Assembly: GCA_048296855.1 (NCBI GenBank)
Contig: CP182631.1
Length of the DNA: 64,000 bases
DNA from: Pseudocolwellia sp048296855
GTDB taxonomy: Bacteria; Pseudomonadota; Gammaproteobacteria; Enterobacterales; Alteromonadaceae
Strand: one strand, 5' to 3'
In this document: positions 1 to 9,321 of the stretch, piece after piece
How the letters are laid out: every line of letters begins with the position of its first letter
Numbering within the stretch: position 1 is the first letter of the stretch
Notes under the pieces: generated by a model
What the model was told of the DNA's origin: nothing
Database searches by the model: none
What the model saw: only the letters and a program-made list of their open reading frames with translations
Program-made: the position numbers and the translations under genes

Positions 1-1
1 T

Positions 2-1621
2 GAAGCATTAGGCCAACAAGAAGAAAACCCTGAAATACTATTAGCTGACATTTTAAAAGTGATTAAATCAGCAACAACTGATAATCGCATAACCACACTT
101 GTCTTAAAGTTAGATAAGTTAAATCGCTCTGGCTTAACTAAAATGAGCATTATTACCGACGAACTTGAAGCATTTAAAGCCACAGGTAAACAAATTATCG
201 CTATTGGTGAAAACTTTACACAAGACCAATACTACCTAGCCAGTTATGCCAACGAAATTTGGTTAGATCCGAACGGATGGTTAATACTCGACGGTTATGG
301 CAGTTACCAACTATATTACAAATCAGCTATCGAAAAACTTGCTATAACGCCTTACATATTTCGCGTAGGAACCTATAAGTCAGCCGTTGAACCATACATG
401 CGTGACGATATGTCGCCACAAGCAAAAGAAGCAAATAAACTTTGGTTAGACGACTTATGGACTCATTACAAAACCAATGTAGCTGAGCAACGAGGTTTTG
501 ACATTAGCAACTTTGATGAAAATGCTGAAACCCTAATCAGTAAACTTGAAGCCGTAAATGGCGACATTGCTCAATATGCGTTGAACAATTCATGGGTAGA
601 TAAGTTAAAAAGCCGAAACGATGTTGAAACATCTTTAAAAGCGCGTTTAGGTGTAAGTGATGAATCGGATACGTATACTTCAATTAATTTTAAAGATTAC
701 TTATCTACTTTGAATTTAGCTTTTCCTATGCCACATGCCGCAAATACCAATAAAATTGCAATAGTTGTTGCTAAAGGCACTATTTTAAATGGCACGCAAA
801 AACCGGGAACTATTGGTGGCGACAGTACTGCTAAATTATTACAACAAGCACGCGAAGACAAAAACGTTAAAGCCGTTGTGTTACGTGTAGACAGCCCTGG
901 TGGAAGTGCTTTTGCTTCTGAAATTATTAGACAAGAAATTGAACTAATTAAACAAGCAGGTAAACCTGTTGTGGCATCAATGGGAACCTATGCTGCTTCT
1001 GGCGGATATTGGATTTCAGCATCTGCCGATAAAATTTACGCGGCGCCCACAACCATTACAGGCTCTATTGGTATTTTTGGACTAATGATGACCTTTGAAA
1101 ATGCCTTAAGTAAATTAGGCGTTTTTACTGATGGTGTTGGTACTACAGAGTTTGCCGGTTTTAGCCCTACTCGCCCGCTTTCTGAAGGCGTTTCAAAAAT
1201 CATTCAAATGAACGTGAACAAAGGCTATCAAGATTTTATTACTTTAGTCGCAGAAAACAGAAATATGACACTTGAACAAGTAGATGCTATTGCACAAGGT
1301 AGAGTATGGTCTGGTGCTAAAGCGAAAGAGTTAGGCCTTGTGGATGAATTAGGTGGATTAGAAGACGCTATAAACGAAGCTGCAACCTTAGCTAAATTAA
1401 GTGATTTTGATACTTGGTTAGTAGAAAAAGAGCTTTCGCCAAAAGACTTATTTATGAAAAATGTTTTTGGCCAAGCAACAGCCCTTTTACCTACATCAAT
1501 TGTTACCTTAAGCCCGCTTGAAAAATCAATGGCTAAGCTTAAAAGCGAACTTGAACACTTAAGCTACTTAAATGATCCAAAAAGTACTTATACTTTATGC
1601 ATGAGTTGTGAAATAGATTAG
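2..1621 (+). CDS. sppA: Signal peptide peptidase SppA, 67K type (5'-truncated by window edge)
   Basis: The reading frame is open from base 2, so the N-terminus with its membrane anchor lies outside the window; the first in-frame start codon at 59 is internal. SppA is an inner-membrane serine protease that degrades cleaved signal peptides from the periplasmic side. The two-domain 67K form is clear: the N-terminal half carries the general-base lysine in GTYKSAVEPY (codon 377-379) and the C-terminal half carries the nucleophile serine in AASGGYWIS (codon 998-1000), followed by ITGSIGIFG. These match the Ser-Lys dyad of the E. coli enzyme. A terminator follows at 1664-1688. The family call is firm; only the start is unknown. 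Confidence 0.93.
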   Translation, partial: EALGQQEENPEILLADILKVIKSATTDNRITTLVLKLDKLNRSGLTKMSIITDELEAFKATGKQIIAIGENFTQDQYYLASYANEIWLDPNGWLILDGYGSYQLYYKSAIEKLAITPYIFRVGTYKSAVEPYMRDDMSPQAKEANKLWLDDLWTHYKTNVAEQRGFDISNFDENAETLISKLEAVNGDIAQYALNNSWVDKLKSRNDVETSLKARLGVSDESDTYTSINFKDYLSTLNLAFPMPHAANTNKIAIVVAKGTILNGTQKPGTIGGDSTAKLLQQAREDKNVKAVVLRVDSPGGSAFASEIIRQEIELIKQAGKPVVASMGTYAASGGYWISASADKIYAAPTTITGSIGIFGLMMTFENALSKLGVFTDGVGTTEFAGFSPTRPLSEGVSKIIQMNVNKGYQDFITLVAENRNMTLEQVDAIAQGRVWSGAKAKELGLVDELGGLEDAINEAATLAKLSDFDTWLVEKELSPKDLFMKNVFGQATALLPTSIVTLSPLEKSMAKLKSELEHLSYLNDPKSTYTLCMSCEID

Positions 1622-1663
1622 CGTCAATAATTCATAACACTTAACAGTAAAAAGTATTATCAT

Positions 1664-1688
1664 AGCCTCGATTTTATCGGGGCTTTTT
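1664..1688 (+). terminator. Rho-independent terminator of sppA
   Basis: A 9-bp stem (AGCCTCGAT / ATCGGGGCT, one G-T wobble) with a TTT loop is followed by a T run. It lies 43 bases after the sppA stop and just before the ansA ribosome binding site, so it separates the two genes. Confidence 0.8.
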
Positions 1689-1712
1689 ATTGCCTATTTA
1701 TTGGAAGTACAC

Positions 1713-2747
1713 ATGATGAAAAAACGCATTTATATCGCCTACACCGGCGGTACGATAGGAATGAAAGCAAGCGAAAATGGTTATATACCTGAAAAAGGTC
1801 ATTTAACTGAATCAATTCTAGCCAATGTAGATTTTCATCGTGAAGAAATGCCTGAATTTACCATTCATGAATATGCGCCATTAATCGACTCTTCTAATAT
1901 GTCGCCCAGTGATTGGCAGTATATTGCTGACGATATAAAATCTCATTATAACGATTACGACGGCTTTGTTGTGCTGCATGGCACCGACACTATGGCATAT
2001 ACAAGCTCAGCACTGTCTTTTATGTTTGAGAATTTATCAAAACCGGTAATCGTTACTGGATCGCAAATACCGTTAAGTCAATTACGTTCAGACGGACAAG
2101 TTAACTTATTAAACTCGTTATACATTGCCGCTAACTACCCGATTGCAGAAGTAGGCTTATACTTTAACAACAAGCTTTATCGTGGTAATCGCAGTATTAA
2201 GGCCTTTGCTGACGGCTTTAATGCTTTCGACTCACCTAATTTACCTCCGTTATTAGAAGCCGGTATAAACATTACCCTTATTGAAGGAAAATTAGCTGAA
2301 GGGAAATTAGCGCAAATAGATAATGCTGATATTACCCCATTACAATTAAGCAATATTACGCCACAACCTATTGGTGTAGTACATTTATACCCAGGCATAA
2401 GCACCGACGTACTTAAAAATATTATTCAACAACCTGTTAAAGCACTTATTATAAGAAGTTACGGCGTAGGTAATGCTCCACAAGATAAAGACCTGCTTGA
2501 TTGTATAAAAAAAGCCAGCGACAACGGTATTATTATTGTAAATTGTAGCCAGTGTATAAAAGGCACAGTGAATATGGATGGATACGCAACAGGTAATGCC
2601 TTAAGCAAGTGTGGCGTAGTAGGCGGTGTCGATATGACCCTTGAAGCCACCTTAACTAAGTTACATTATCTATTAAGTAAAAACTTAGCACCAGCCGAAA
2701 TCCGTAAGCTTATGCAAAGTAACTTGCGTGGTGAGCTAACGAAGTAA
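1713..2747 (+). CDS. ansA: Type I (cytoplasmic) L-asparaginase
   Basis: Hydrolyses L-asparagine to aspartate and ammonia in the cytoplasm. The N-terminal YTGGTIGM holds the first catalytic threonine, and VVLHGTDTMAYTSSAL holds the second Thr-Asp pair. GSQIPLSQLRSDG and the C-terminal VDMTLEATLTKLHYLLS are also typical. There is no signal peptide, which separates it from periplasmic AnsB. An upstream TTG at 1701 overlaps the Shine-Dalgarno GGAAG, so the ATG at 1713 (or 1716) is the better start. At 344 residues it is close to the 338 of E. coli AnsA. It follows sppA as in many related genomes, but a terminator lies between them. Confidence 0.92.
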   Translation: MMKKRIYIAYTGGTIGMKASENGYIPEKGHLTESILANVDFHREEMPEFTIHEYAPLIDSSNMSPSDWQYIADDIKSHYNDYDGFVVLHGTDTMAYTSSALSFMFENLSKPVIVTGSQIPLSQLRSDGQVNLLNSLYIAANYPIAEVGLYFNNKLYRGNRSIKAFADGFNAFDSPNLPPLLEAGINITLIEGKLAEGKLAQIDNADITPLQLSNITPQPIGVVHLYPGISTDVLKNIIQQPVKALIIRSYGVGNAPQDKDLLDCIKKASDNGIIIVNCSQCIKGTVNMDGYATGNALSKCGVVGGVDMTLEATLTKLHYLLSKNLAPAEIRKLMQSNLRGELTK

Positions 2748-2857
2748 TTAGCACCAAATAAAAAGCATCATTAGCAATGCGTTACGCTGATAAGGTATCG
2801 CATATACCGCTTCTATTAAATTTATATTAAGTAACTAAAAATTGAGTAATTAAAAAT

Positions 2858-3124
2858 ATGGCGAATTTTCTTGTAATTATTACCTTATTAACAGGATCTA
2901 TTGGGTTGATGTTATTTGTGATCGGCTCAGTTTTCACCTTAATTGTCGCTTTTGGCAATCAGCAAAAACTTTACGGCTTTTCCATTCTATTGTTTTTGCC
3001 TATTTCATTAATATATTGTGCTAAACACTGGGATATAGCTGCTTATTCAGGACGAATGGTTTTTTCTGGTGCTGCCCTGTTAACCATAACGGCAATTATT
3101 TTAAAACTTGCAGGGCTATACTGA
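2858..3124 (+). CDS. Small hydrophobic membrane protein, unknown function
   Basis: An 88-residue protein with three predicted hydrophobic segments (about residues 4-30, 40-52 and 68-87) separated by short polar stretches such as FGNQQKLYG and CAKHWDIAAYSGR. I do not recognise a family. It stands alone between ansA and the DUF2007 gene, on the same strand, with about 110 bases on the 5' side and 52 on the 3' side. An inner-membrane location is likely from hydrophobicity. Nothing in its context points to a role. Confidence 0.6.
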   Translation: MANFLVIITLLTGSIGLMLFVIGSVFTLIVAFGNQQKLYGFSILLFLPISLIYCAKHWDIAAYSGRMVFSGAALLTITAIILKLAGLY

Positions 3125-3176
3125 TAGGTAACAAATACTTAATACCAGTTCCTTTAAACTCAGATGGGGATCAATA

Positions 3177-3479
3177 ATGAAAATGATTTATACAAACGAA
3201 AATAACTTTCTTGTAAACAATGTAAAAAATCTTATTGAAGCTCAAAACATAAAAACCTTCATCAAGAATGAATTTGCGCAAGGTGCTGTAGGTGAAGTTT
3301 CAGCTTTCGATTCTTGGCCTGAAGTTTGGGTTTATGACGACGCTGACTTTGACCGTGCTGATGAAATAGCTAAAGCGTCACAAAAAACGATTAAAGCTGA
3401 TGATTGGATTTGCAAACATTGCTCTGAAGAAAATGCTCCTTCATTTGAAGTTTGTTGGAGTTGTCAGGAAGCAATTTAA
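3177..3479 (+). CDS. DUF2007-type protein with C-terminal RanBP2-like zinc ribbon
   Basis: The first ~65 residues (YTNENNFLVNNVKNLIEAQN...WPEVWVYDDADFDRADEI) have the layout of DUF2007, a small ferredoxin-like 'putative signal transducing' domain of unknown partner. The last 25 residues form a four-cysteine ribbon, W-x-C-x2-C-x10-C-x2-C (DWICKHC...CWSCQEA), of the RanBP2 type. GGGGA lies 7 bases before the ATG at 3177. The protein is cytoplasmic and 100 residues long. DUF2007 fused to a zinc ribbon is a known arrangement in gammaproteobacteria. The molecular function is unknown. Confidence 0.75.
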   Translation: MKMIYTNENNFLVNNVKNLIEAQNIKTFIKNEFAQGAVGEVSAFDSWPEVWVYDDADFDRADEIAKASQKTIKADDWICKHCSEENAPSFEVCWSCQEAI

Positions 3480-3588
3480 TAATAACATTCACAAAAAATA
3501 TCTGATAAAAGTATTTATTAAAAATGTAGGATCATCAATAAACTTCATTGATAGTGTTCACGTACACTTAAAAAATAAATGAACAACT

Positions 3589-4371
3589 TTATAACACTCG
3601 GGCAATGCTATACCCTTTATGTTTTATTAAGTCGTTAATTTTATCTTTGTTTTTATCAAAGCTGTAATACTTCCAAGGTAAGTAATTTTTATATTTTGAC
3701 ATCAGTACAAACCACTTATTTTCATCATAACAATACGTCAACGATTGTAATTCGTATAATTCACTTCTTTTATTATTTATATAATCATTTGGAAATTCTT
3801 TTCTATAAGCGTAACTTTGCGTCATAATATTAGGTACATTTCCAGCGGTAATATGATGTCTTCTAAATTTTTTATCTTTTAGTTCTTTTACTGACAGAAT
3901 ATTTAAATCCTTCTTCCAAACGTTATTAACTATATTAGATAGTTTTTTACCTGTCCCACCTACATGCCAATAGTTATGCTCTGAACGATCAGAACTCGAT
4001 ACTTTATTTAGAATAAATAAATCACCATGGCGGCCATCTTCGATTCTCCAATAAGGAGTACTAGGTCCTAAATTATAACCATCTTTAACTTTATCATTTA
4101 AACTACTAGCGCTATTTCGATATACTTGTTTAACGTAAGAAGGACGCTTTGTCATTACAACAAACCACAGATGGCTTTCATTATTTACTGCTGTAATTAC
4201 ATACCCTTTATCCCAATGTTTTTTAATAAAATCACTTGGAAATTTTTTTTGTTGTACATAAGCTTGAGGGTAATTATTTATAGTCTTAATCAACACGAGG
4301 ATGTGTTTTCCTCCAGCAGCGAAACTAAACTGACACCATCCTAAAGCAAATATTACAATTATTATTTTCAT
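3589..4371 (-). CDS. Secreted repeat protein with two 'KGYxIT...WFVVMTK' modules (DUF7477-like)
   Basis: A cleavable signal peptide (MKIIIVIFALGWCQFSFA) is followed by ~240 residues. Two copies of one module can be seen. The first is FPSDFIKKHWDKGYVITAVN...WFVVMTK near residues 45-75. The second is FPNDYINNKRSELYELQSLTY...WFVLMSK near 193-228. Tandem 'x-YIT-x-V...W-FVVM' units resemble the DUF7477 type seen in larger proteins, so the similarity is to a repeat rather than to an enzyme. The downstream start of the partner at 4397 is 26 bases away on the same strand, so the two are probably co-transcribed. The function is unknown. Confidence 0.6.
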   Translation of the reverse strand: MKIIIVIFALGWCQFSFAAGGKHILVLIKTINNYPQAYVQQKKFPSDFIKKHWDKGYVITAVNNESHLWFVVMTKRPSYVKQVYRNSASSLNDKVKDGYNLGPSTPYWRIEDGRHGDLFILNKVSSSDRSEHNYWHVGGTGKKLSNIVNNVWKKDLNILSVKELKDKKFRRHHITAGNVPNIMTQSYAYRKEFPNDYINNKRSELYELQSLTYCYDENKWFVLMSKYKNYLPWKYYSFDKNKDKINDLIKHKGYSIARVL

Positions 4372-4396
4372 ATATGCTCCAATATTATATTCACGG

Positions 4397-4822
4397 TTAA
4401 TTAAACCAAGAGGAAATTAACCAAACAGCTCTTTGTGAGCCATAACCAAAACGCTTTAATCCCAAGTCGATTATTTCTCCAGGGTTTATAACAGTTGAAC
4501 GTGTAAATATTTCACCATAACCCACACGTTGTCCATAAGTAACACCAATAGGGCTAGGAGTACTTCTACTAGCTTTTAGTTTCCATGAGGTTGACATACG
4601 CGAGCTATCCTCTATCGTATAAAGAAACAAACATCCCTGTGAGCTATTAAAATTGCAAGACGTAAACTCCTCTTCGTTCAGCTCTTCATTACAGTCAAGT
4701 TCAAAATCAGGTGTTATTTTTTCAGGAAAATTAACTTTTTCAAAGAAATAAATCACCTTGTGATCTGGTGCTTTAAATTGAGGATCAATAAATGAATTTT
4801 CTATGTTTTTATCACCACACAT
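4397..4822 (-). CDS. Hypothetical protein, first gene of a two-gene unit
   Basis: 141 residues with no signal peptide or membrane segment. The N-terminus is acidic and cysteine-containing (MCGDKNIENSF...ELDCNEELNEEEFTSC). The C-terminal half is glycine- and aromatic-rich (GVTYGQRVGYGEIFT...RFGYGSQRAVWLISSWFN) and looks beta-rich. I do not recognise a family. It is transcribed just ahead of the secreted repeat protein (26-base gap), so the pair may work together. Coding potential looks real because the frame is long for this AT-rich DNA and is tightly spaced with its neighbour. Confidence 0.5.
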   Translation of the reverse strand: MCGDKNIENSFIDPQFKAPDHKVIYFFEKVNFPEKITPDFELDCNEELNEEEFTSCNFNSSQGCLFLYTIEDSSRMSTSWKLKASRSTPSPIGVTYGQRVGYGEIFTRSTVINPGEIIDLGLKRFGYGSQRAVWLISSWFN

Positions 4823-4913
4823 ATTTAGAACTGCCTATCTCTGTTTTATTTTACTTATGTATACATAGTAGCTATTAATTAAATTAGTTACAAAAGTTAA
4901 AACAATCCCTAAT

Positions 4914-5219
4914 TTATACAACAAACACAACAATAGCAGCGGTTACACCTAAAACAGTATAGTGTGGCGCTCCGTTTGGTACTTTGTCTAACAACCAATA
5001 GCAAACAAAAGCTAATGCAAATAATATCGCACTGCCAATAAATACGCCCATTGGCGGGTTACCCATTATTAAGCCGGCTATGGCTAAAGGAATACTAAAA
5101 AGTAGCGCTGAAAAGTAAGCTTCTTTTTTAACTAAATACAATTTATAAGAAAGCGCTAGCATAAGAATTTTTAAAGTAAGAAATATCATAAATTTACCGT
5201 AATTATTTAAATAAACCAT
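4914..5219 (-). CDS. Small multi-pass membrane protein, unknown
   Basis: 101 residues with about four hydrophobic helices (roughly residues 11-28, 34-52, 57-73 and 86-101). The start could be the first Met or the Met at residue 11 (MIFLTLKILML), which would remove a polar leader. The sequence LAIAGLIMGNPPMGVFIGS contains a helix-breaking GNPP loop. No family is recognised. It lies between the two-gene unit and the haemoglobin gene on the same strand, 59 bases after the haemoglobin start, so it may be transcribed with it. Confidence 0.5.
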   Translation of the reverse strand: MVYLNNYGKFMIFLTLKILMLALSYKLYLVKKEAYFSALLFSIPLAIAGLIMGNPPMGVFIGSAILFALAFVCYWLLDKVPNGAPHYTVLGVTAAIVVFVV

Positions 5220-5278
5220 TACTGATGGCTTATATTATATGAAAGATAATGTGTGTTTTATCTGTAATGATTAAAGGA

Positions 5279-5692
5279 TTAGCTACCAGACACCATAACA
5301 ATACGTTCTGCGGGTACTCGTAACTGCTGCATTAAATACACTTTAAATGGTGCTTCGTAAGCTTGTTTATCGACTGCTTTTTGCATGCACAGTAACCATG
5401 CTTTACTTTCAGCATGACCTACCGACAAATGCTTATGTGCTAGCGGAATATTAATACTGCCATAATGTTCAGCATACAATTTAGGGCCGCCAAGCCAACC
5501 TGATAAAAAATAGGTAAGTTTTTGTCGTGAGGCAGTTAAATCGGCAGGATGCATATCTCTAATTTTTTGAGATTCTTTAAAAGTAGCCATGTTCTGATAA
5601 AAGTCATCAACAAGTTGCGTTATGCCTGATAACTCCCCTGCCATTTTATAAGAATTATCGCCTACGCCGTATTCACAGCTTTTATTATTCAT
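5279..5692 (-). CDS. Group II (O-type) truncated haemoglobin
   Basis: A 137-residue 2-on-2 globin. Group II signs are clear: HPADLTASRQKLTYFLSGWLGGPKLY, then a proximal-histidine region HKHLSVGHAESKAWLLCM with the conserved tryptophan (WLLCM). These proteins bind haem and O2 and are linked to NO or peroxide detoxification or to oxygen supply; the exact role here is not shown. The 93-residue conserved protein and the GST gene lie upstream on the same strand, with short gaps of 43 and 109 bases, suggesting a loose stress-related cluster. Confidence 0.88.
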   Translation of the reverse strand: MNNKSCEYGVGDNSYKMAGELSGITQLVDDFYQNMATFKESQKIRDMHPADLTASRQKLTYFLSGWLGGPKLYAEHYGSINIPLAHKHLSVGHAESKAWLLCMQKAVDKQAYEAPFKVYLMQQLRVPAERIVMVSGS

Positions 5693-5735
5693 TATTACAA
5701 CCTGTACCTAAAGCCTGTATCCAAATCGGATAACG

Positions 5736-6017
5736 TTATAAAGATGAAACGCCTGATACTTCAAGTACTGTTTTAGCATTAGCGCGTTCAATAATTTTAA
5801 CTAAAGCCGATTGAATCACTTCGCTTTCTCGCGCATCATCTTTGCTGGTAAATTTTTCTTCTTGGGCTTTAGCACCTTCTTCAAGAGTAAATTGAACCAC
5901 GACCAAAGTAGCGCAATCAGGACTTTCACCAAAATATTCTAAAGCTATTTGTGGGTAACCCTTAAAGCCTGCTTTCACTAATTTAGCAATTCGTTTTTTA
6001 GCTTTGTCTACGTGCAT
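5736..6017 (-). CDS. Conserved small cytoplasmic protein, unknown
   Basis: 93 residues, mixed alpha/beta, with no signal peptide. KKRIAKLVKAGFKGYPQIALEYFG is followed by a hydrophobic strand ATLVVVQFTLEEG and a charged helix ending in VSGVSSL. The pattern is that of a small conserved alteromonad protein, but I cannot name a family. It sits 43 bases upstream of the truncated haemoglobin on the same strand, and the two are probably one transcript. No catalytic residues stand out. Confidence 0.6.
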   Translation of the reverse strand: MHVDKAKKRIAKLVKAGFKGYPQIALEYFGESPDCATLVVVQFTLEEGAKAQEEKFTSKDDARESEVIQSALVKIIERANAKTVLEVSGVSSL

Positions 6018-6126
6018 GTTTATTTCCTGTATTTATAAAATATCAATTTATCTGAATAGTGTTAAAGATCAAAGAAATAATAAGCATCTCTTTGAATTTA
6101 TTTCTTAATTTACATTTAACGTAACC

Positions 6127-6810
6127 TTATGACTTCTCGCCGCCACCAAACAACACTACTTCATGGTTGTCTAACCACAGCGGATACTTTGCCATAACTT
6201 TAGTAAACATCGGGCTTTGTAAATAGCTATTCAGCCATTGTCGTACTTTAGGATAAGGTGATTGTAAGTACCATTGGCGTTCTATACGAGCAAATTGTCG
6301 AATAAAAGGCAGTAGCGCAATATCGGCTAAGCTTTCTTTTGGCCCCATTAAAAAGGCACTGTTCGTTAAGCGCTGTTCTAATGTTTGAATAAAGGTTTCA
6401 CAGGCTTGTCGGCATTCTACTACGTTAGTTTCTTTATAACGTTTGGCGCATTTGTAGGCTTCTATCGCTGTTTTAAATTCATGATCAAAGGTATGAATTA
6501 ATGCAAGCATTTCAGTTAATGCCGATTCACGTTCTCTTAATAATAAATTATTAGGATCTGTTTCATGCAACGCCCACAGCATTACGTCTAGGCTTTCTTC
6601 GATAACACGATTATTTTCGTTGGGTAAAACTATAACCGGCACCGTGCCTTTAGGTGATACTGCTATCATTTCTGGGGGTTTATTACTTAGCACTAAATCT
6701 CGCAACAATACTGTTTGCTTAGCTTTAAAAATGGCAATACGAGCACGCATAGCATAAGGACAATTTCTTAATGAATATAAAACAGGAAGATCGGAGTGAT
6801 TATTAGCCAT
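6127..6810 (-). CDS. Glutathione S-transferase family protein with CPYA active site
   Basis: 227 residues with the two-domain GST layout. The N-terminal thioredoxin-like domain (LYSLRNCPYAMRARIA) has a Cys at the position used by omega/glutaredoxin-like GSTs. KGTVPVIVLP and EESLDVMLW supply the cis-proline and the glutathione-binding Glu-Ser. The C-terminal helical domain includes ESLADIALLPFIRQF, with the usual N-capping motif. The cysteine rather than Tyr/Ser suggests thiol transfer or deglutathionylation instead of classic conjugation; that is family knowledge, not shown here. It is the first gene of a leftward group with the small conserved protein and haemoglobin, and is divergent from the U32 gene. 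Confidence 0.85.
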   Translation of the reverse strand: MANNHSDLPVLYSLRNCPYAMRARIAIFKAKQTVLLRDLVLSNKPPEMIAVSPKGTVPVIVLPNENNRVIEESLDVMLWALHETDPNNLLLRERESALTEMLALIHTFDHEFKTAIEAYKCAKRYKETNVVECRQACETFIQTLEQRLTNSAFLMGPKESLADIALLPFIRQFARIERQWYLQSPYPKVRQWLNSYLQSPMFTKVMAKYPLWLDNHEVVLFGGGEKS

Positions 6811-6943
6811 AGATTTTTTAATTTATACCTAGAAATAGCGATGAAATGCGTTTTAACTATTTTAACGGTATTCAACAGCTAAATATATGCGTAAAATCTC
6901 CCCTTTAAAATTTAACCGCCTTAATATTGGCTAAAGTTGAGAA

Positions 6944-9256
6944 ATGAGTCCTAAAATAGAATTGTTAGCGCCAGGTGGCGACATAGATGCGATAAAAGCG
7001 GCAATAATTGCTGGAGCCGATGCGGTTTATTGTGGTTTAGACACCTTTAATGCACGTAACCGTGCGGCTAATATTTCTTTTGATGAGCTTGTAGGTTGTA
7101 TTCGACTTGCACACCAGTACGAATGCCAAATATTTTTAACGTTAAACATTATTATATTAGAACGTGAATTTAAGTCGTTAGCCAAGTTATTAAGCAAACT
7201 GGCCAATACCACATTAGACGGTGTTATCGTTCAAGATTTAGGTTTGTTGTATATTTTAAAGAAGCATTTTCCTACGTTAGATATTCATGCTTCTACGCAA
7301 TTAACAACACATAATATTGGGCAAATTCCTTTCCTTAAAAAGCTAGGCGCTTCTCGTGTTAACTTATCAAGAGAGTTAAATTTAAAAGAAATTACGGCAA
7401 TTACTCAAGTGAGCCAAGATCAAGACGTGCTTACTGAAGTATTTGTACACGGCTCTTTATGTGTCGCTTTCTCTGGCTTATGTTATTCAACCTCAGCCAG
7501 TGTAGGTAATTCAGGCAACCGTGGTCGATGTAGCCAAGCGTGTCGCGAAGAATACAAACCGACTGAATCAGGTAATAAATTTCCGTTAAATATAAAAGAC
7601 AATTCAGCTTTCTTCGACTTACCCGCATTAATTGATGCTGGCGTTCATTCATTTAAAGTTGAAGGTCGCATTAAAGGCGCAAGTTACGTACATACGGTAA
7701 TTGATAGCTTTCGTAAGCAAATAGATGGTTTTGTAGAAACAGGTGAATTATTAGAAGACGGCGAACGCCTTTATAAAGTGTTCAACCGCGATTTTTCAAA
7801 CGCCTTTTTACGTGGTGATTTAAATCAATCGATGTTTATTGAAAACCCTCGTGATAATTCTAAATACCATGCGGTAGGTAAAAGTAACGCCATTTCAGTT
7901 GTACAAATTCATGAAGTTGAAGAAAAACTCAGTGCTGAGAAAGAAGAAATTAACACTTCAGTATTTGAAAAAATTAAGCATTTGAGTATAGATAAACGCC
8001 CTTTATCTCTTATCTTTACAGGTAACGAAGGCAAGCCATTAACCCTTACGGTAAAAACAGAAGGCTATAGTGAAGGCAAAGCATTAACTGAAGAACAAAC
8101 CTTTGTTTTACATTCAACTAACCTGTTAGTCGCAAGTGATAAAAACTGTATTGACAAAGCCGCTATCGAAAAACGCTTTAAAGGTTTTAACAACGCTGAA
8201 TTTAACTTAATTGAATTAAATTGCGATGCGATTGAAGCGGGTTTAAATATTCCATTTAAAGATCTTACCGCGTTAAAAAATGAGTTGTCTTCGTTACTAA
8301 ACGATAACTCACCTGTTCATCCTGAAGTTGTTTTACCTAAATTAGCACGCCATGCTAAAACGCCTAATGATGAGCATAAGGCTAAGTTGTCTATTTTAAT
8401 TTGTGACGATACCGATTTAGATCTTGCCAACGTAACAGATGCAGACATTTACTTTAAACTGCCAGATGCTTACAAACGTGGTTGTACTAAATATGTGAGC
8501 TTTTTTAATGAAAATCCTCGCCTTATCCCCTGGTTTCCATCGGTATTAATTGGTAAAGATTACGACGTAGCATTAAATATTTTAGAGCAAGTTAAACCTA
8601 AGCTGATTGTGACCAATAACACAGGTATTGCAAACCGAGCGTCTGAGCTAGGTATTAAGTGGATAGCTGGACCTTTCTTAAATACAACTAACTCTTATGC
8701 GCTATTAGCCATGAAAGAAACATTTAATTGTGACGGCGCATTTATTTCAAACGAAATAAACTACCAACAAATGAAAACCATTGCTCGTCCTGAAAACTTT
8801 AAGTTGTTTTACAGTATTTACCACCCTATTTTGTTAATGACCAGCAGACAGTGTTTTTTCCAACAAAGTGTAGGTTGTGAAAAACCGCGTATTGATAACG
8901 GTTGTATGCTTTCTTGCGATAAATCTACCAGCATAACTAACCTTAAAGGTGTTTCGTTTGCTATTGATAAACAAAAAGCAGGCTACCCAAGCATTTATAA
9001 CAATGACCAGTTTTTAAACATGGAAATTATTAATGACCTAGCAGATTTGTTCGATGGCTTTATGATTGACTTAACCAATATTGGTTCTGGCGATAAAGAA
9101 ACACCAGACAAAGCGGTACTGATTGAACAGTTTGAAGCCTTACTGAAAGTAGATAAAAACGAAAGTGCTAGTGCTGACGGACAAGTACGCATTCAGCAAG
9201 CTTTAAATCAATTAGTACCTGAATCAACTAACGTGCAATACCATAACGGGCTGTAG
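6944..9256 (+). CDS. U32-family protein, long form (RlhA/YdcP-like)
   Basis: 770 residues. The N-terminal TIM-barrel starts IELLAPGGDIDAIKAAIIAGADAVYCG and carries the family signature VEGRIKGASYV. The cysteine cluster LCVAFSGLCYSTSA...GRCSQACREEY is a near match to the RlhA region that serves C2501 hydroxylation of 23S rRNA in E. coli. A second Cys set near the C-terminus (RQCFFQQSVGCEKPR...GCMLSCDKS) would suit a metal cluster. E. coli RlhA is about 650 residues, so this is a longer relative. The old label 'peptidase U32' says little about function: proven members modify RNA or ubiquinone. An RNA-modifying role is inferred. A strong terminator follows. Confidence 0.8.
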   Translation: MSPKIELLAPGGDIDAIKAAIIAGADAVYCGLDTFNARNRAANISFDELVGCIRLAHQYECQIFLTLNIIILEREFKSLAKLLSKLANTTLDGVIVQDLGLLYILKKHFPTLDIHASTQLTTHNIGQIPFLKKLGASRVNLSRELNLKEITAITQVSQDQDVLTEVFVHGSLCVAFSGLCYSTSASVGNSGNRGRCSQACREEYKPTESGNKFPLNIKDNSAFFDLPALIDAGVHSFKVEGRIKGASYVHTVIDSFRKQIDGFVETGELLEDGERLYKVFNRDFSNAFLRGDLNQSMFIENPRDNSKYHAVGKSNAISVVQIHEVEEKLSAEKEEINTSVFEKIKHLSIDKRPLSLIFTGNEGKPLTLTVKTEGYSEGKALTEEQTFVLHSTNLLVASDKNCIDKAAIEKRFKGFNNAEFNLIELNCDAIEAGLNIPFKDLTALKNELSSLLNDNSPVHPEVVLPKLARHAKTPNDEHKAKLSILICDDTDLDLANVTDADIYFKLPDAYKRGCTKYVSFFNENPRLIPWFPSVLIGKDYDVALNILEQVKPKLIVTNNTGIANRASELGIKWIAGPFLNTTNSYALLAMKETFNCDGAFISNEINYQQMKTIARPENFKLFYSIYHPILLMTSRQCFFQQSVGCEKPRIDNGCMLSCDKSTSITNLKGVSFAIDKQKAGYPSIYNNDQFLNMEIINDLADLFDGFMIDLTNIGSGDKETPDKAVLIEQFEALLKVDKNESASADGQVRIQQALNQLVPESTNVQYHNGL

Positions 9257-9273
9257 ATTTAAATAAAACAGTA

Positions 9274-9302
9274 AAAAGGGAGCTATATTTAGCTCCCTTT
9301 TT
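9274..9302. terminator. Bidirectional terminator between convergent genes
   Basis: A perfect stem AAAAGGGAGCT / AGCTCCCTTTT with an A run on one side and a T run on the other. It lies between the U32 gene (+, ends 9256) and the Asp-box lipoprotein (-, ends 9322), and serves both strands. Confidence 0.9.
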
Positions 9303-9321
9303 ACATTCAATTTATAAATCG

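Noticed and set aside
3400..3582. 60-codon frame overlapping the zinc-ribbon gene
   Set aside because: It runs out of frame through the well-supported zinc ribbon and has no ribosome site or family.
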